DNA of 51,693 nt from NCBI GenBank assembly GCA_016190025.1, contig JACPRG010000050.1:1-51693 (forward strand), in the 5' to 3' direction. Under the pieces are notes generated by a model. The model worked only from the letters and a program-made list of their open reading frames with translations. It was not told the origin of the DNA and did no database searches. A program made the position numbers and the translations under genes. Within the stretch, counting starts at the first letter, position 1. Every line of letters starts with the position of its first letter. This DNA comes from Candidatus Tectimicrobiota bacterium (GTDB lineage: Bacteria; UBA8248; JACPRG01). Shown here piece after piece: positions 7,970-16,734 of the stretch.

Positions 7970-10063
7970 TCAGGCTTTCTCCGACACCGCGTCCGGGAGG
8001 GCCTCCTTTCGGCTGAGGCGGATTCGGCCCTGGCCATCGATCTCCAGGACCTTCACCATGACCTCGTCCCCCTCCTTGACAACGTCCGTGACGTTCCGGA
8101 CGCGGGTGTTGGCGAGTTGGGAGATGTGGACCAGGCCGTCGGTGCCCGGGAAGATCTCGACGAAGGCGCCGAAATCCATGATCTTCTTGACGATCCCGCG
8201 GTACACCTTGCCGATCTCCGCTTCCTGCGTCAGGTCTTTGATCATGGCGATGGCGGCCTTGGCCGAAGGTTCATCGACCGAAGCCACGAAGATGGTTCCG
8301 TCGTCGTTGATGTCGATGCGGACCCCGGTCTTCTCGATGATTCCGCGGACCACCTTGCCCCCCGGACCGATCACGTCCCGCACCTTATCGGGCCGGACCT
8401 TCAGGGTGAAGATGCGCGGCGCGTGGACCGACAGCTCCTTGCGCGGCTCGCTGAGGATGGCGTCCATCTTGTCGAGGACGTGCAGCCTCGCCTCCCGGGC
8501 CTGGAGGAGGGCGACCTTCATGACGTCCATCGACAGCCCTTGGACTTTGATGTCCATCTGAATGGACGTGATGCCGTCGCGGGTCCCGGCCACCTTGAAG
8601 TCCATGTCCCCCAGGTGGTCTTCCAGCCCCAGGATGTCCGTCAGGATGTAGGGGCGCCCCTGCTCCATGATGAGACCCATGGCGATTCCGGCGACGGCCG
8701 CCCGGATGGGGACACCGGCGTCCATGAGCGACAGGCTGCTCCCGCAAACGGTCGCCATCGAGGAGGAGCCGTTCGATTCCAGGATTTCCGACACGACCCG
8801 GATGGTGTAGGGGAAGGCGTCGTGGTCGGGCAGGACGGGCCGGATGGCCCGCTCGGCCAAGGCGCCGTGGCCGACCTCCCTCCGTCCGGTTCCGCGGATG
8901 GGTTTGACCTCTCCCGTGCAGAAGGGCGGGAAGTTGTAGTGAAGGAGAAAGGTCTTGCGGTCTCGGCTCTCCAGGGTGTCGAGCTGCTGCTCGTCCTCCG
9001 CCGTCCCCAGCGTCGCCGTCACCAGGGCCTGCGTCTCTCCGCGCGTGAAGAGGGACGAGCCGTGGGCCCGCGGCAAGACCGACACCCGTCCGGAGATGGG
9101 CCGCACCGTGGTCAGGTCCCGCCCGTCGGCCCGGATTTCCTTTTCGACGATCAAGCGGCGGACTTCGTCGTACTCCAGCCGGTCGAACTCGGCCGCGACC
9201 TTCTTCCGGAGGACTTCCTCCTCGCCCCCGAACCGCTCGGCCGCTTCCCGGCGGAGGGCGTCCACGGCGCTTTGCCGCTGCTGCTTCTCGGAGATCAGGA
9301 TGGCCTCCCGCAGCCGGTCGCCGAGCCATTCGCGCACCTGCCGTCCGAACGCCTCGTCCTGGACGGGGACTTGGAAGGCGCGTTCCGGCCGGCCCACGGC
9401 CCTCTGAAACTCCTTTTGCATCCGGACAAGGGCCTGAATGACCCGCTGGCCCTCCTCGAAGGCCTGGGTCATGACCTCTTCGGAGACTTGCTCCCCCCCG
9501 CCCTCGACCATGACGATGGAGTCCTCCCGTCCGGCGAGGACGACGTTCAGGTCACTGGCCTCCAGCTCTTCATACGTCGGGTTGATGATGAACCGCCCGT
9601 CCACGTGGCCCACGCGGACCGCGCCGAGGGGCCCGCGGAAGGGGACGTCCGAGATCATGAGGGCCGCCGAGGAACCGATGATGGAGAGGATGTCCGTGTC
9701 GTTCTTCCCGTCGTGGGACAGGGTGTTGACGATGATCTGGACCTCTTCCTTGAATCCGTCGGGAAAGAGCGGCCGGATGGGGCGGTCGATCAGCCGGCTG
9801 GTCAGAATCTCCTTTTCGTTCGGGCGTCCCTCGCGCTTGAAGAAGCCCCCGGGGATCCTGCCCCCGGCGAAGAACTTCTCGCGGTACTCGACCGTGAGGG
9901 GGAAGAAGTCGATTCCCTCGCGGACGCCGGCGGCCACGACGGTCGCCAAGACCATGGATTCGCCGTACGTGATGACCACTGCGCCGTCGGCCTGTTTGGC
10001 CATCTCGCCGGTCTCGAGGGTCAGCGTTCTTTCCCCGATCTCTTCCTCGATCTTGTGATACAT
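7970..10063 (-). CDS. pnp: polyribonucleotide nucleotidyltransferase
   Basis: At 697 residues this is full-length PNPase, the phosphorolytic 3'-5' exoribonuclease of RNA turnover. Two RNase PH-like cores are separated by a helical region. The C-terminus has a KH domain with the GPGGK loop (VIGPGGKVVRGIIEKTG) and an S1 domain (IVKKIMDFGAFVEIFPGTDG). Active-site segments such as FFPLTVEYREKF and GQTQALVTATLG-type residues (ETQALVTATLG) are present. ATG 10063 has GGAGGA eight bases upstream. It follows rpsO by 22 bases, the classical rpsO-pnp pair, and is the last gene of its operon. Confidence 0.98.
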   Translation of the reverse strand: MYHKIEEEIGERTLTLETGEMAKQADGAVVITYGESMVLATVVAAGVREGIDFFPLTVEYREKFFAGGRIPGGFFKREGRPNEKEILTSRLIDRPIRPLFPDGFKEEVQIIVNTLSHDGKNDTDILSIIGSSAALMISDVPFRGPLGAVRVGHVDGRFIINPTYEELEASDLNVVLAGREDSIVMVEGGGEQVSEEVMTQAFEEGQRVIQALVRMQKEFQRAVGRPERAFQVPVQDEAFGRQVREWLGDRLREAILISEKQQRQSAVDALRREAAERFGGEEEVLRKKVAAEFDRLEYDEVRRLIVEKEIRADGRDLTTVRPISGRVSVLPRAHGSSLFTRGETQALVTATLGTAEDEQQLDTLESRDRKTFLLHYNFPPFCTGEVKPIRGTGRREVGHGALAERAIRPVLPDHDAFPYTIRVVSEILESNGSSSMATVCGSSLSLMDAGVPIRAAVAGIAMGLIMEQGRPYILTDILGLEDHLGDMDFKVAGTRDGITSIQMDIKVQGLSMDVMKVALLQAREARLHVLDKMDAILSEPRKELSVHAPRIFTLKVRPDKVRDVIGPGGKVVRGIIEKTGVRIDINDDGTIFVASVDEPSAKAAIAMIKDLTQEAEIGKVYRGIVKKIMDFGAFVEIFPGTDGLVHISQLANTRVRNVTDVVKEGDEVMVKVLEIDGQGRIRLSRKEALPDAVSEKA

Positions 10064-10085
10064 GCAGGTGTTCCTCCGTGACCGG

Positions 10086-10352
10086 TCACCGGCGGATGTT
10101 GAGCCTTTGGATCAGGTTGCGGTACCGGTCGATGTCTTTCTCTTTGAGATAATCCAGAAGCCGCCTTCGCTGGCCGACCATCTTCAGCAGGCCCCGGCGG
10201 GTGTTGAAATCCTTTTTGTGGACTTTCATGTGCTCGGTCAGGTAGTCGATGCGGCCGCTCAAGAGCGCGACCTGCACCTCCGGCGATCCGGTGTCTTTCT
10301 CGTGCAGGCGATAACCCTGAATGGTGCCTTCTTTCTGTTCCTTGGTTCTCAT
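10086..10352 (-). CDS. rpsO: 30S ribosomal protein S15
   Basis: The 88-residue sequence is a complete S15. It has the conserved [16 protein letters not shown] segment at residues 20-35, [19 protein letters not shown], and the 16S rRNA-binding LLDYLKEKD near the C-terminus. It is a primary binder of the central domain of 16S rRNA. The gene lies between truB and pnp. In many bacteria S15 represses its own mRNA through a pseudoknot; I could not identify such a structure here by eye. Confidence 0.98.
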   Translation of the reverse strand: MRTKEQKEGTIQGYRLHEKDTGSPEVQVALLSGRIDYLTEHMKVHKKDFNTRRGLLKMVGQRRRLLDYLKEKDIDRYRNLIQRLNIRR

Positions 10353-10386
10353 CCCGTTGTTCCCTCGGTCAAATGGCCCTGCGGTT

Positions 10387-11385
10387 TCATTCCGCGACCC
10401 CCGTCCGGGGGGCGACGCTCTTTCTCACCTGGAGCCGGACCGGGTCCCCCGGCACGATCCGCGCCAGGGCCACCGTCTGGCCCGCGCGATCGAGCAGCCG
10501 GACGTGGCTGCCGGGTGGACCCTCCGGGATGTGGCGGACAAAAACACCCTCGAAGATCCAGAGCCCCCGCCGGAGACCCCCCGATGGAGCGCGGATGAGT
10601 TGCACGCCGGGAAGAAAGGCCAGGGCCTCCGCCACCGAAATCAGGAGGTCTCTCAGCTTTCCGGCCCGGATCCGCTCCTCGGCCTCCTCTACCGGGACGG
10701 CGTCTTCCGCCCGGAAGACCCCCACCGCCTTGCGGGTCAGCCGGCACAGGTGTCCTCCCGTCCCCCACTGCAGGCCGAGGTCGTGGCAGAGGGTCCGGAC
10801 GTAAGTGCCCCGCCCGCACTCCACCTCGAAGCTCACCTCGGGCCCCTCGATGGACAGGAGTTGGATTCGGTAGACCCTTCCCTTCTGAATGGAACGCTCC
10901 ACCTCGACCCCGGCCCGGGCCAGCTCGTACAGGCGTTTGCCCTGATGGCGGCGCGCGGAGTACATGGGGGGGAGCTGGGCGACCTCGCCCTGGAACCGGG
11001 AGAGGACGCTCTTGAAGGCCTCCGGGTCGATGGGCCCGACGGGCCTCTCCTCGATCACCTCCCCGTCCCGATCCTGGGTGTCGGTGATGATGCCGAGGCG
11101 GACCGTGGCGAGGTAGGTCTTGCGCGACTCCAGGAGATATTCGAAGTACTTGGTCGCAGTGCCCAGGCAAACGGGCAGGACGCCTTCCGCCGCCGGGTCC
11201 AGCGTTCCGCCGTGCCCCACGCGCAGGCCGGGCAGGACCTTGCGGAGCCTCGCCACCACGTCGTGCGAGGTCGGCCCGGGCGTCTTGTAGACGTTCAAAA
11301 ACCCTTGGACCTGGCGGTTTTCGGCCTGCCCCCGACTGGAGCTTTCGGGGGCCTGCTTAACTTTTGAGGCTTGCAAGAGCGGCAT
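10387..11385 (-). CDS. truB: tRNA pseudouridine(55) synthase TruB
   Basis: TruB converts U55 of the tRNA T-loop to pseudouridine. The family start [17 protein letters not shown], the motif [19 protein letters not shown] with the catalytic Asp, and YLATVRLG are visible. A C-terminal PUA-like region includes [20 protein letters not shown]. The start is uncertain: ATG 11385 gives 332 residues and GTG 11400 five more, and neither has a clear Shine-Dalgarno. Both starts overlap the 3' end of rbfA by about 30-45 bases, suggesting coupling. The first 25 or so residues before GFLNVYK are not conserved in the family. Confidence 0.95.
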   Translation of the reverse strand: MPLLQASKVKQAPESSSRGQAENRQVQGFLNVYKTPGPTSHDVVARLRKVLPGLRVGHGGTLDPAAEGVLPVCLGTATKYFEYLLESRKTYLATVRLGIITDTQDRDGEVIEERPVGPIDPEAFKSVLSRFQGEVAQLPPMYSARRHQGKRLYELARAGVEVERSIQKGRVYRIQLLSIEGPEVSFEVECGRGTYVRTLCHDLGLQWGTGGHLCRLTRKAVGVFRAEDAVPVEEAEERIRAGKLRDLLISVAEALAFLPGVQLIRAPSGGLRRGLWIFEGVFVRHIPEGPPGSHVRLLDRAGQTVALARIVPGDPVRLQVRKSVAPRTGVAE

Positions 11386-11710
11386 TGATTCGGGCGCCAC
11401 GCGCGATGGAATCGTCCAGGAGAAAGAGCAGCTCCGGAATCCGTTTCAAGCGGAGGTTGCGGGCCAGAAGCGTCCGCACAAAACCGGACGCGCTCTGAAG
11501 ACCCTTCAAGGCGTTCGCCTGTTCTTCGACGGTTCCGTACACGCTCACGTACACTTTTGCCTGTCGGAGGTCCGGACTCACGGAAACTTCCGTCACGGAC
11601 ACAAACCCAATCCGCGGGTCTTTGACGTCCGTCCGCAGGAGCGAGGCGAGTTCCCTGCGGATCTGGTCGCCCACCCGATCGGCGCGTTGATAAGGAAGCG
11701 GGCTCGGCAT
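11357..11710 (-). CDS. rbfA: 30S ribosome-binding factor RbfA
   Basis: The 117-residue single KH-fold protein helps mature the 5' end of 16S rRNA and supports growth at low temperature. The family pattern is clear: RADRVGDQIRRELASLL at the N-terminus, DPRIGFVSVTEVSVSPDLRQ, AKVYVSVYG, and the C-terminal LRLKRIPELLFLLDDS. It abuts ylxP with no gap (stop 11711, start 11710) and is followed by overlapping truB. Confidence 0.97.
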   Translation of the reverse strand: MPSPLPYQRADRVGDQIRRELASLLRTDVKDPRIGFVSVTEVSVSPDLRQAKVYVSVYGTVEEQANALKGLQSASGFVRTLLARNLRLKRIPELLFLLDDSIARGARINAALASLKS

Positions 11711-11992
11711 TCAGAAAATCTCGATCTGCGTGTCCACGATCTCGGCCAACCCCATGGCGTCCACCGCGGAGATGGCTTCCTCCAAGATGCGCGAGACCTG
11801 GCCGCGCTCATTGCCCACGGCGGCCAACCCGATGACCGTGCGCTGCCACTTGTCCTGATAATCCACCTCTGCGATGGAAACGTTGAAGCGGTTCCGCAGG
11901 CGATCCTTCACGCTGCGAAGCACCTGCCGCTTCCCCTTGAGGGATCGGTTCCCGTGCAACCGAAGCTCGATGGCGCAAGCGCCGACCACCAT
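11711..11992 (-). CDS. ylxP: YlxP-family DUF503 protein
   Basis: This 93-residue protein starts MVVGACAIELRL and carries HGNRSLKGKRQVLRSVKDRL and FNVSIAEVD, the hallmark of the DUF503 family. In Bacillus subtilis the same family (ylxP) sits between infB and rbfA, exactly as here. Its molecular function is not established; location suggests ribosome or translation-related work. The ATG at 11992 starts five bases after the infB stop. A TTG at 11995 is an alternative start. Confidence 0.9.
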   Translation of the reverse strand: MVVGACAIELRLHGNRSLKGKRQVLRSVKDRLRNRFNVSIAEVDYQDKWQRTVIGLAAVGNERGQVSRILEEAISAVDAMGLAEIVDTQIEIF

Positions 11993-11997
11993 CAAAT

Positions 11998-14373
11998 TTA
12001 CAGCGTCCGCTCCACCATTTCCAGGATGTAGGGCTCGATGATGTCGCCCTGCTTGACGTCCTGGAAGTTTTCGATTCCGATCCCGCACTCGTACCCGTTG
12101 CCGACCTCCGCGACGTCCTCCTTGAAGCGGCGCAGGGAGCCGATCTTTCCTTCGTAGATGACGATGTTGTCCCGGATCACGCGGGCCAGCGCGTTGCGTT
12201 GGACGACCCCGTCCAGGACGTAGCAGCCCGCCACCGACCCCACCTTGGGAATGTGAAAGACCTCCCGAACCTCCGCCCGGCCGAGGGTCACCTCCCGCTT
12301 GGTCGGCTCGAGCAGCCCGCTCATGGCGGAGCGGACCTCCTTGATGGCGTCGTAGATGATGTTGTAGAGGCGGATGTCCACCTCCTCGCGCTGGGCGACG
12401 GTCGACGCCTGCGGGGTGGGGCGGACGTGGAAGCCGACGATGATGGCGTTGGAGGCGGAGGCCAGCATGACGTCGGTTTCGGTGATCCCGCCGGCGGAGC
12501 TGTGAATGACCCGCACGCGAACCTCGCTGCCGCTGAGCTTCTCCAGCGCGTCCTGCAGGGCCCCGATGGAGCCCTGGGTGTCCGCCTTGAGGACGATGGC
12601 CAGCTCTTTGATCGCGCCCTCCTGGACGCTGCGGTACAGGTCCTCCAAGGTGACCCGCGCGGACTTGGCCCGCTCCTGCTGGCGCTGGCGCTGCATGCGC
12701 TGCGTGGCGACCTGCCGGGCCTTGCGCTCGTCCTCCATCACCGTCAGCACGTCGCCGGCCTGGGGGACGCCGGAGAGGCCCAAGACCTCCACGGGCATCG
12801 ACGGGCCGGCGGAACCGACCTTGCGGCCCGCGTCGTTGATGAGGGCCCGCGCCCTTCCGGAGTAAGAGCCCACCACAAAGGGATCCCCCTGTCGCAGGGT
12901 GCCCTGCTGGACCAGGACCCGCGCCACCGGGCCGCGGCCTTTGTCCAGCTCGGCCTCGATGACGACGCACCGGGCCCGCCGGTTCGGGTTGGCCTTGAGT
13001 TCCATGATTTCGGCCTGGAGAAGGATCATTTCGAGCAGGGCGTCGATGTTGACCCGCTGCTTGGCCGAGATGTCCACGAAAATGGTCTCCCCGCCCCACG
13101 CTTCCGGGATCAGGCCGAACTCGCTCAGCTCCCGCCTGACTTTCTCGGGGTTGGCGTTGGGGAGGTCGATCTTGTTGACGGCGACGACGAGGGGCACGTC
13201 CGCCGCCCGGGCGTGGGCGATGGCCTCGCGGGTCTGGGGCATCACGCCGTCGTTGGCCGCTACCACCAGGACGACGATGTCCGTGACCTTCGCCCCCCGG
13301 GCCCGCATGGCGGTGAAGGCCTCGTGGCCGGGGGTGTCCAGAAAGACGATGGTCCCGTGCTCCACGGTGACCTGATACGCCCCGATGTGCTGGGTGATGC
13401 TCCCGGCTTCGGTCTGGGTGACGTTGGTCTTGCGGATCGCGTCCAGCAAGGAGGTTTTGCCGTGGTCCACGTGGCCCATCACCGTCACCACCGGCGGCCG
13501 CGGGAGGAGGTCCTCCTCCCGCTCTTCCTCCAGGACTTCCTCCTCCTCGCCCTCCTCGATCGCCTCCGGCTCGAATCCATACTGACGCGCCAACTCCGCC
13601 GCCACGTGGTCGTCCACCAGGGCGTTGACGTTGGAAAGAATTCCCATGCCCATCAGCTTCATCAACAGGTCGGCGGTGGTCGTCTCGAAGAGCTCAGCCA
13701 GCTCCTTGACCGTCTGGGCTTCGGGGAGGCGCAGTCTCCGTCCCGCGGCGGGAACTAGGGCGCCCTGTGCCTCGGCCGGCTCTTTCTCCTCGGAAGGAGG
13801 CGTCACGGCCTTTTCTTCGGCCCTCGGCTGCGGCTTTGCGACCTCCGGCTTCGCTTCAGAGACGGCCGGCGCCTCGGGGGCCGCCCCTTCCCTTTTGGCG
13901 GGCGCCTTTCCCGGAGGCTTCCCGGCAGCCTCTCGAACGGGGGTGACCTTTGCTTGCGGAGCCTTTGGCGCTTTGGTCTTCTCCTGGGTTTCCAGCTGCT
14001 TTTCCAGCGCCTCAAGCTCGTCGATGGCTTCCCGGCGGTCCTCATCCTTAGCCGGCGGGGCCTTCGGCTTCTCCTTTGGGGTGCGGCGCGGAGTCGCTTT
14101 CGTTTCGGCTCCGCTCGGGGTCTTCGGTTCCTTGACCGCGGCCGCCGCCTTGGGCTTTTCTTTTTTCGCTTCGGCCGTCTTGGAGCCGTCGGTTTCCCGG
14201 GTGGCGGGGCGGCCGGCTTTTTCCAGCCCTGTCAGGATTTTCTCCGCCGTCTCTTCATCCACCGCGCTCATGTGCGTCTTGACGGAGAAGCCCGCTTCTT
14301 TCGCCCAGGCTGCCAATTCCTTGCTTGGCATCCCGACTTTCCGGGCCAGCTCGTAAATCTTCACTCCCGCCAT
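11998..14373 (-). CDS. infB: translation initiation factor IF-2
   Basis: The 791-residue GTPase delivers initiator tRNA to the 30S subunit. It opens with an IF2_N domain ([17 protein letters not shown]), has a long Lys/Pro/Glu-rich region to about residue 215, and a second IF2_N module ([20 protein letters not shown]). The G domain has GHVDHGKT near residue 300, [14 protein letters not shown] and SAKQR. C-terminal domains follow. ATG 14373 is preferred over 14385 because GGAG lies six bases upstream of it. It follows nusA by 120 bases, and that gap holds a promoter-like element. Confidence 0.98.
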   Translation of the reverse strand: MAGVKIYELARKVGMPSKELAAWAKEAGFSVKTHMSAVDEETAEKILTGLEKAGRPATRETDGSKTAEAKKEKPKAAAAVKEPKTPSGAETKATPRRTPKEKPKAPPAKDEDRREAIDELEALEKQLETQEKTKAPKAPQAKVTPVREAAGKPPGKAPAKREGAAPEAPAVSEAKPEVAKPQPRAEEKAVTPPSEEKEPAEAQGALVPAAGRRLRLPEAQTVKELAELFETTTADLLMKLMGMGILSNVNALVDDHVAAELARQYGFEPEAIEEGEEEEVLEEEREEDLLPRPPVVTVMGHVDHGKTSLLDAIRKTNVTQTEAGSITQHIGAYQVTVEHGTIVFLDTPGHEAFTAMRARGAKVTDIVVLVVAANDGVMPQTREAIAHARAADVPLVVAVNKIDLPNANPEKVRRELSEFGLIPEAWGGETIFVDISAKQRVNIDALLEMILLQAEIMELKANPNRRARCVVIEAELDKGRGPVARVLVQQGTLRQGDPFVVGSYSGRARALINDAGRKVGSAGPSMPVEVLGLSGVPQAGDVLTVMEDERKARQVATQRMQRQRQQERAKSARVTLEDLYRSVQEGAIKELAIVLKADTQGSIGALQDALEKLSGSEVRVRVIHSSAGGITETDVMLASASNAIIVGFHVRPTPQASTVAQREEVDIRLYNIIYDAIKEVRSAMSGLLEPTKREVTLGRAEVREVFHIPKVGSVAGCYVLDGVVQRNALARVIRDNIVIYEGKIGSLRRFKEDVAEVGNGYECGIGIENFQDVKQGDIIEPYILEMVERTL

Positions 14374-14416
14374 CGGTCGCTCCATCCACTTCGAAACGCA
14401 ATCAAATGCGCCGGAA

Positions 14417-14425
14417 ATTATATCA
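14417..14425 (-). promoter_or_regulatory. extended -10 promoter upstream of infB
   Basis: The nusA-infB gap contains TGATATAAT on the minus strand, a perfect extended -10 element (TGnTATAAT), about 45 bases before the infB start. No -35 is evident at 17 bases, which such promoters do not require. It would give infB through pnp their own transcription, in addition to read-through from rimP-nusA. Confidence 0.55.
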
Positions 14426-14493
14426 CAGCCATCGCTTTCGCCCCGGCATAAAAATCAAGGGAAAACGGTGCGTTCCGGTGCGCCCGCGGTCAC

Positions 14494-16062
14494 TCATACC
14501 TCTTTCTCCGCGGGTTCGGAAGAAGCCGTTCCCTCCGCCTCGGAGGTCTCGGCCTCTTCCCGCCTCGGTCCGACTTCGGGCGACTCGCCGGCGGGTTCGA
14601 CAGGGACGGAGACCGCCTCTTCGGAGTCCGTCGCCTCCGGCTCTTCCGCCTCTTCTGTGGGGACCTCGACGGATTCCATCTGGGCCTGCGCGTCCTCGGT
14701 CGCGACGCGCCCGCCCTCGGAACTCTCCTCCCCGGAAGATTCCGGCCTGTCCGATCCCGGCTCGGGCGCCTTCTCCCCGCCGGCCTTCTCTCGCTCTTTC
14801 AGGAAGTCGGAAGCCCGCTGGATAAGGGCCTCGGCGCTTTTCTCTCCGACCCCCGGAATCGCGACCATCGTCTCGACGGAGGTCTCCGCCAGCCTCTCGA
14901 TGCTGGGAATGCCGTGCGATTCCAGAAGCTCCGCCGTTCTCGGGCCGAGGCCCTCCAGCTCCGACAGGGGCGTCGCCTTGCGCTCCTTTCCGCCCGAGAG
15001 GACCAAGGAGGCCTTGGCCACCTGCTCGGCCTGGTATTCAGATTCGCCCTTGATGTCGATTCTCCACTTGACCAGCTTGGCGGCCAGCCGCACGTTCTGG
15101 CCTCCCTTGCCGATGGCCAAGGACAACTGATCGTCCGGAGCAACGACCGTCATCGAGTTCTCCGCCTCTTTCAGGATGATCCGGGAGATCTTGGCGGGGC
15201 TCAGGGCGTTCGCGGCCAGGACCTGAGTGTCGTCCGACCACGGGATGATGTCGATCTTTTCCCCGCGGAGCTCCTGGACGATGGCCTGCACGCGGGAGCC
15301 CCGCATGCCGACGCAGGCGCCGACGGGGTCCACGTCCCGGTCGTGAGAGACCACCGCGATTTTGGTCCTTCCGCTGGGCTCCCGGACAGCCGCCTTGACC
15401 TCCACGATTCCCTCGTAGATCTCCGGCACCTCGATTTCGAACAGCCGGATCACCAAGCCCGGGTGGGTCCGCGAAAGGATGATCTGGGGACCCCGGGCCG
15501 ACTGGCGCACCTCCAGGAGATAGGCCCGGATCCGGTCGTTGCGCCGGTAGACCTCCCGGAACACCTGCTCCCTCCGGGGCAGGATGCCTTCGCCCTTGCC
15601 CATGTCCACATAGACGGTCCCCTTCTCCACCCGGGACACCGTGCCGTTGATCAGCTCGCCCTCGCGGTCCTTGTACTCGTTGTAGATCATGTCCCGCTCG
15701 CCCTCGCGGACGCGCTGGAGGATGACCTGCTTGGCCGTCTGGGCGGCGATGCGGCCGAATCCCTCGTAGGGGATGCGGATGCTGATGACGTCCCCGGCGA
15801 CCGGGTTTTCCTTGTAGGCGGCGGCTTCCTCCAGGGAGATTTCCAGCTCTGCGTCGACCACCTCGTCCACCGCGGTCTTGCGGCAGTAGAGCTCCATCGA
15901 GCCGTCGGCGGGATTGAAGGTGGCTTCGATGTCGGCCGTCGCGCCGTAGTACTTCCGGGAGGCCGACACCACCGCCAACTTCACGGCCTCGATGAGGACC
16001 TCCTGGTCGATGCCCTTCTCCCGCTGGATCTGGTTTAAAACGAGCATCAGCTCCTGGTTCAC
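14494..16062 (-). CDS. nusA: transcription termination/antitermination factor NusA
   Basis: This 522-residue RNA polymerase-binding factor has the NusA N-terminal domain (MNQELMLVLNQIQREKGID), an S1 domain (GELINGTVSRVEKGTVYVD), two KH domains (DPVGACVGMRGSRVQ and LSLAIGKGGQNVRLAAKL), and a C-terminal helix-hairpin-helix region (GLGPRTAELLESHGI, IPGVGEKSAEAL). The last 80 or so residues are an acidic Glu/Ser/Pro tail, longer than in most relatives. The start is GTG 16062 with AGAGGAAG upstream. It is the second gene of its operon, after rimP. NusA in E. coli regulates this operon, which fits the leader hairpin ahead of rimP. Confidence 0.98.
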   Translation of the reverse strand: MNQELMLVLNQIQREKGIDQEVLIEAVKLAVVSASRKYYGATADIEATFNPADGSMELYCRKTAVDEVVDAELEISLEEAAAYKENPVAGDVISIRIPYEGFGRIAAQTAKQVILQRVREGERDMIYNEYKDREGELINGTVSRVEKGTVYVDMGKGEGILPRREQVFREVYRRNDRIRAYLLEVRQSARGPQIILSRTHPGLVIRLFEIEVPEIYEGIVEVKAAVREPSGRTKIAVVSHDRDVDPVGACVGMRGSRVQAIVQELRGEKIDIIPWSDDTQVLAANALSPAKISRIILKEAENSMTVVAPDDQLSLAIGKGGQNVRLAAKLVKWRIDIKGESEYQAEQVAKASLVLSGGKERKATPLSELEGLGPRTAELLESHGIPSIERLAETSVETMVAIPGVGEKSAEALIQRASDFLKEREKAGGEKAPEPGSDRPESSGEESSEGGRVATEDAQAQMESVEVPTEEAEEPEATDSEEAVSVPVEPAGESPEVGPRREEAETSEAEGTASSEPAEKEV

Positions 16063-16107
16063 CGACTTCCTCTCCCGCTGACGGTCATCTCCCTGCGGCC
16101 TTGGGGG

Positions 16108-16596
16108 TCACAGGCGCTTCATCTGGATCTGCTCTTCGAGGCGCGCGCGCTTGACGTCCGCCAGCCGGAGGCGGACCACCTGCCCTTCTCCCAGCTTCAG
16201 CGCCACCTCGGGGTCTTCTCCCCCGGAAACCCCCGCCAGCTCGCCCTCGAAGCGGCTCCGCCCACCCGAGGGGACCGCCAGCTCGATCCGGGCCCTCCGC
16301 CCGGAAAAGCGGTCGAAGTCCCTCGCCAGCCGAAGGGGTCGCGGAATGCCGGGGGAGGATACCTCCAAAACGTATCGGTGGGGGATCAGGTCCTCCACGT
16401 CCAGAACGGGACTGAGCCGGCGGCTCACGCGCTCACAATCGCCCAGGCCGACCCCGCCGGGCTTGTCCATGTAGATGCGGAGAACCCAGCTCCCGCCTTG
16501 GCGGACGAACTCGACCTCGACCAGCTCCAGCCCTTCATCCTCCACAACGGGCTCTACCATGGGCCACAGCCGGCCTCTCAGCTCCCGGGCGAGCAA
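16108..16596 (-). CDS. rimP: ribosome maturation factor RimP
   Basis: The 162-residue protein matches RimP, needed for 30S assembly around S12 and S19. Features are VVEDEGLELVEVEFVRQGG, WVLRIYMDKPGGVGLGDCE and the SPGIPRPL segment that marks the family; a C-terminal SH3-like domain follows. The start is TTG at 16594-16596, with GGAGG seven bases upstream. Only about 20 bases separate this start from the U-tract of the hairpin at 16614-16644, so that hairpin sits inside the rimP leader. Confidence 0.95.
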   Translation of the reverse strand: MLARELRGRLWPMVEPVVEDEGLELVEVEFVRQGGSWVLRIYMDKPGGVGLGDCERVSRRLSPVLDVEDLIPHRYVLEVSSPGIPRPLRLARDFDRFSGRRARIELAVPSGGRSRFEGELAGVSGGEDPEVALKLGEGQVVRLRLADVKRARLEEQIQMKRL

Positions 16597-16613
16597 GCAG
16601 AGACCTCCAAGTC

Positions 16614-16644
16614 AAAAAAAAGAGTGGGACTCGCACCCACTCTT
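16614..16644 (-). terminator. intrinsic terminator hairpin in the rimP leader
   Basis: On the minus strand a perfect nine-base-pair stem, AAGAGTGGG / CCCACTCTT, with the seven-base loop TGCGAGT, is followed by a run of T (16614-16621). It is 90 bases after the proS stop and could end proS transcription. It also lies between the rimP promoter (16668-16695) and the rimP start, so it may act as an attenuator. Confidence 0.85.
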
Positions 16645-16667
16645 TCGCAGGCAATCAAGTTACCCCT

Positions 16668-16695
16668 AATGTAGCACCCGCGCACAAAAATTCAA
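16668..16695 (-). promoter_or_regulatory. promoter of the rimP-nusA-infB operon
   Basis: On the minus strand there is a -35 element TTGAAT (16690-16695), a 16-base spacer and a -10 element TACATT (16668-16673). The -10 is preceded by TGC, making it an extended -10. Transcription would start near 16661, about 65 bases before the rimP start and upstream of the hairpin at 16614-16644. Confidence 0.65.
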
Positions 16696-16734
16696 GGAAA
16701 TTTTCAGCGGTCCCGGAAATGCCGCGGGCGAATG

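Noticed and set aside
16600..16700. A tRNA gene upstream of rimP
   Set aside because: Only a T-arm-like hairpin is present. No acceptor stem, D-arm or anticodon arm can be folded from the surrounding bases.
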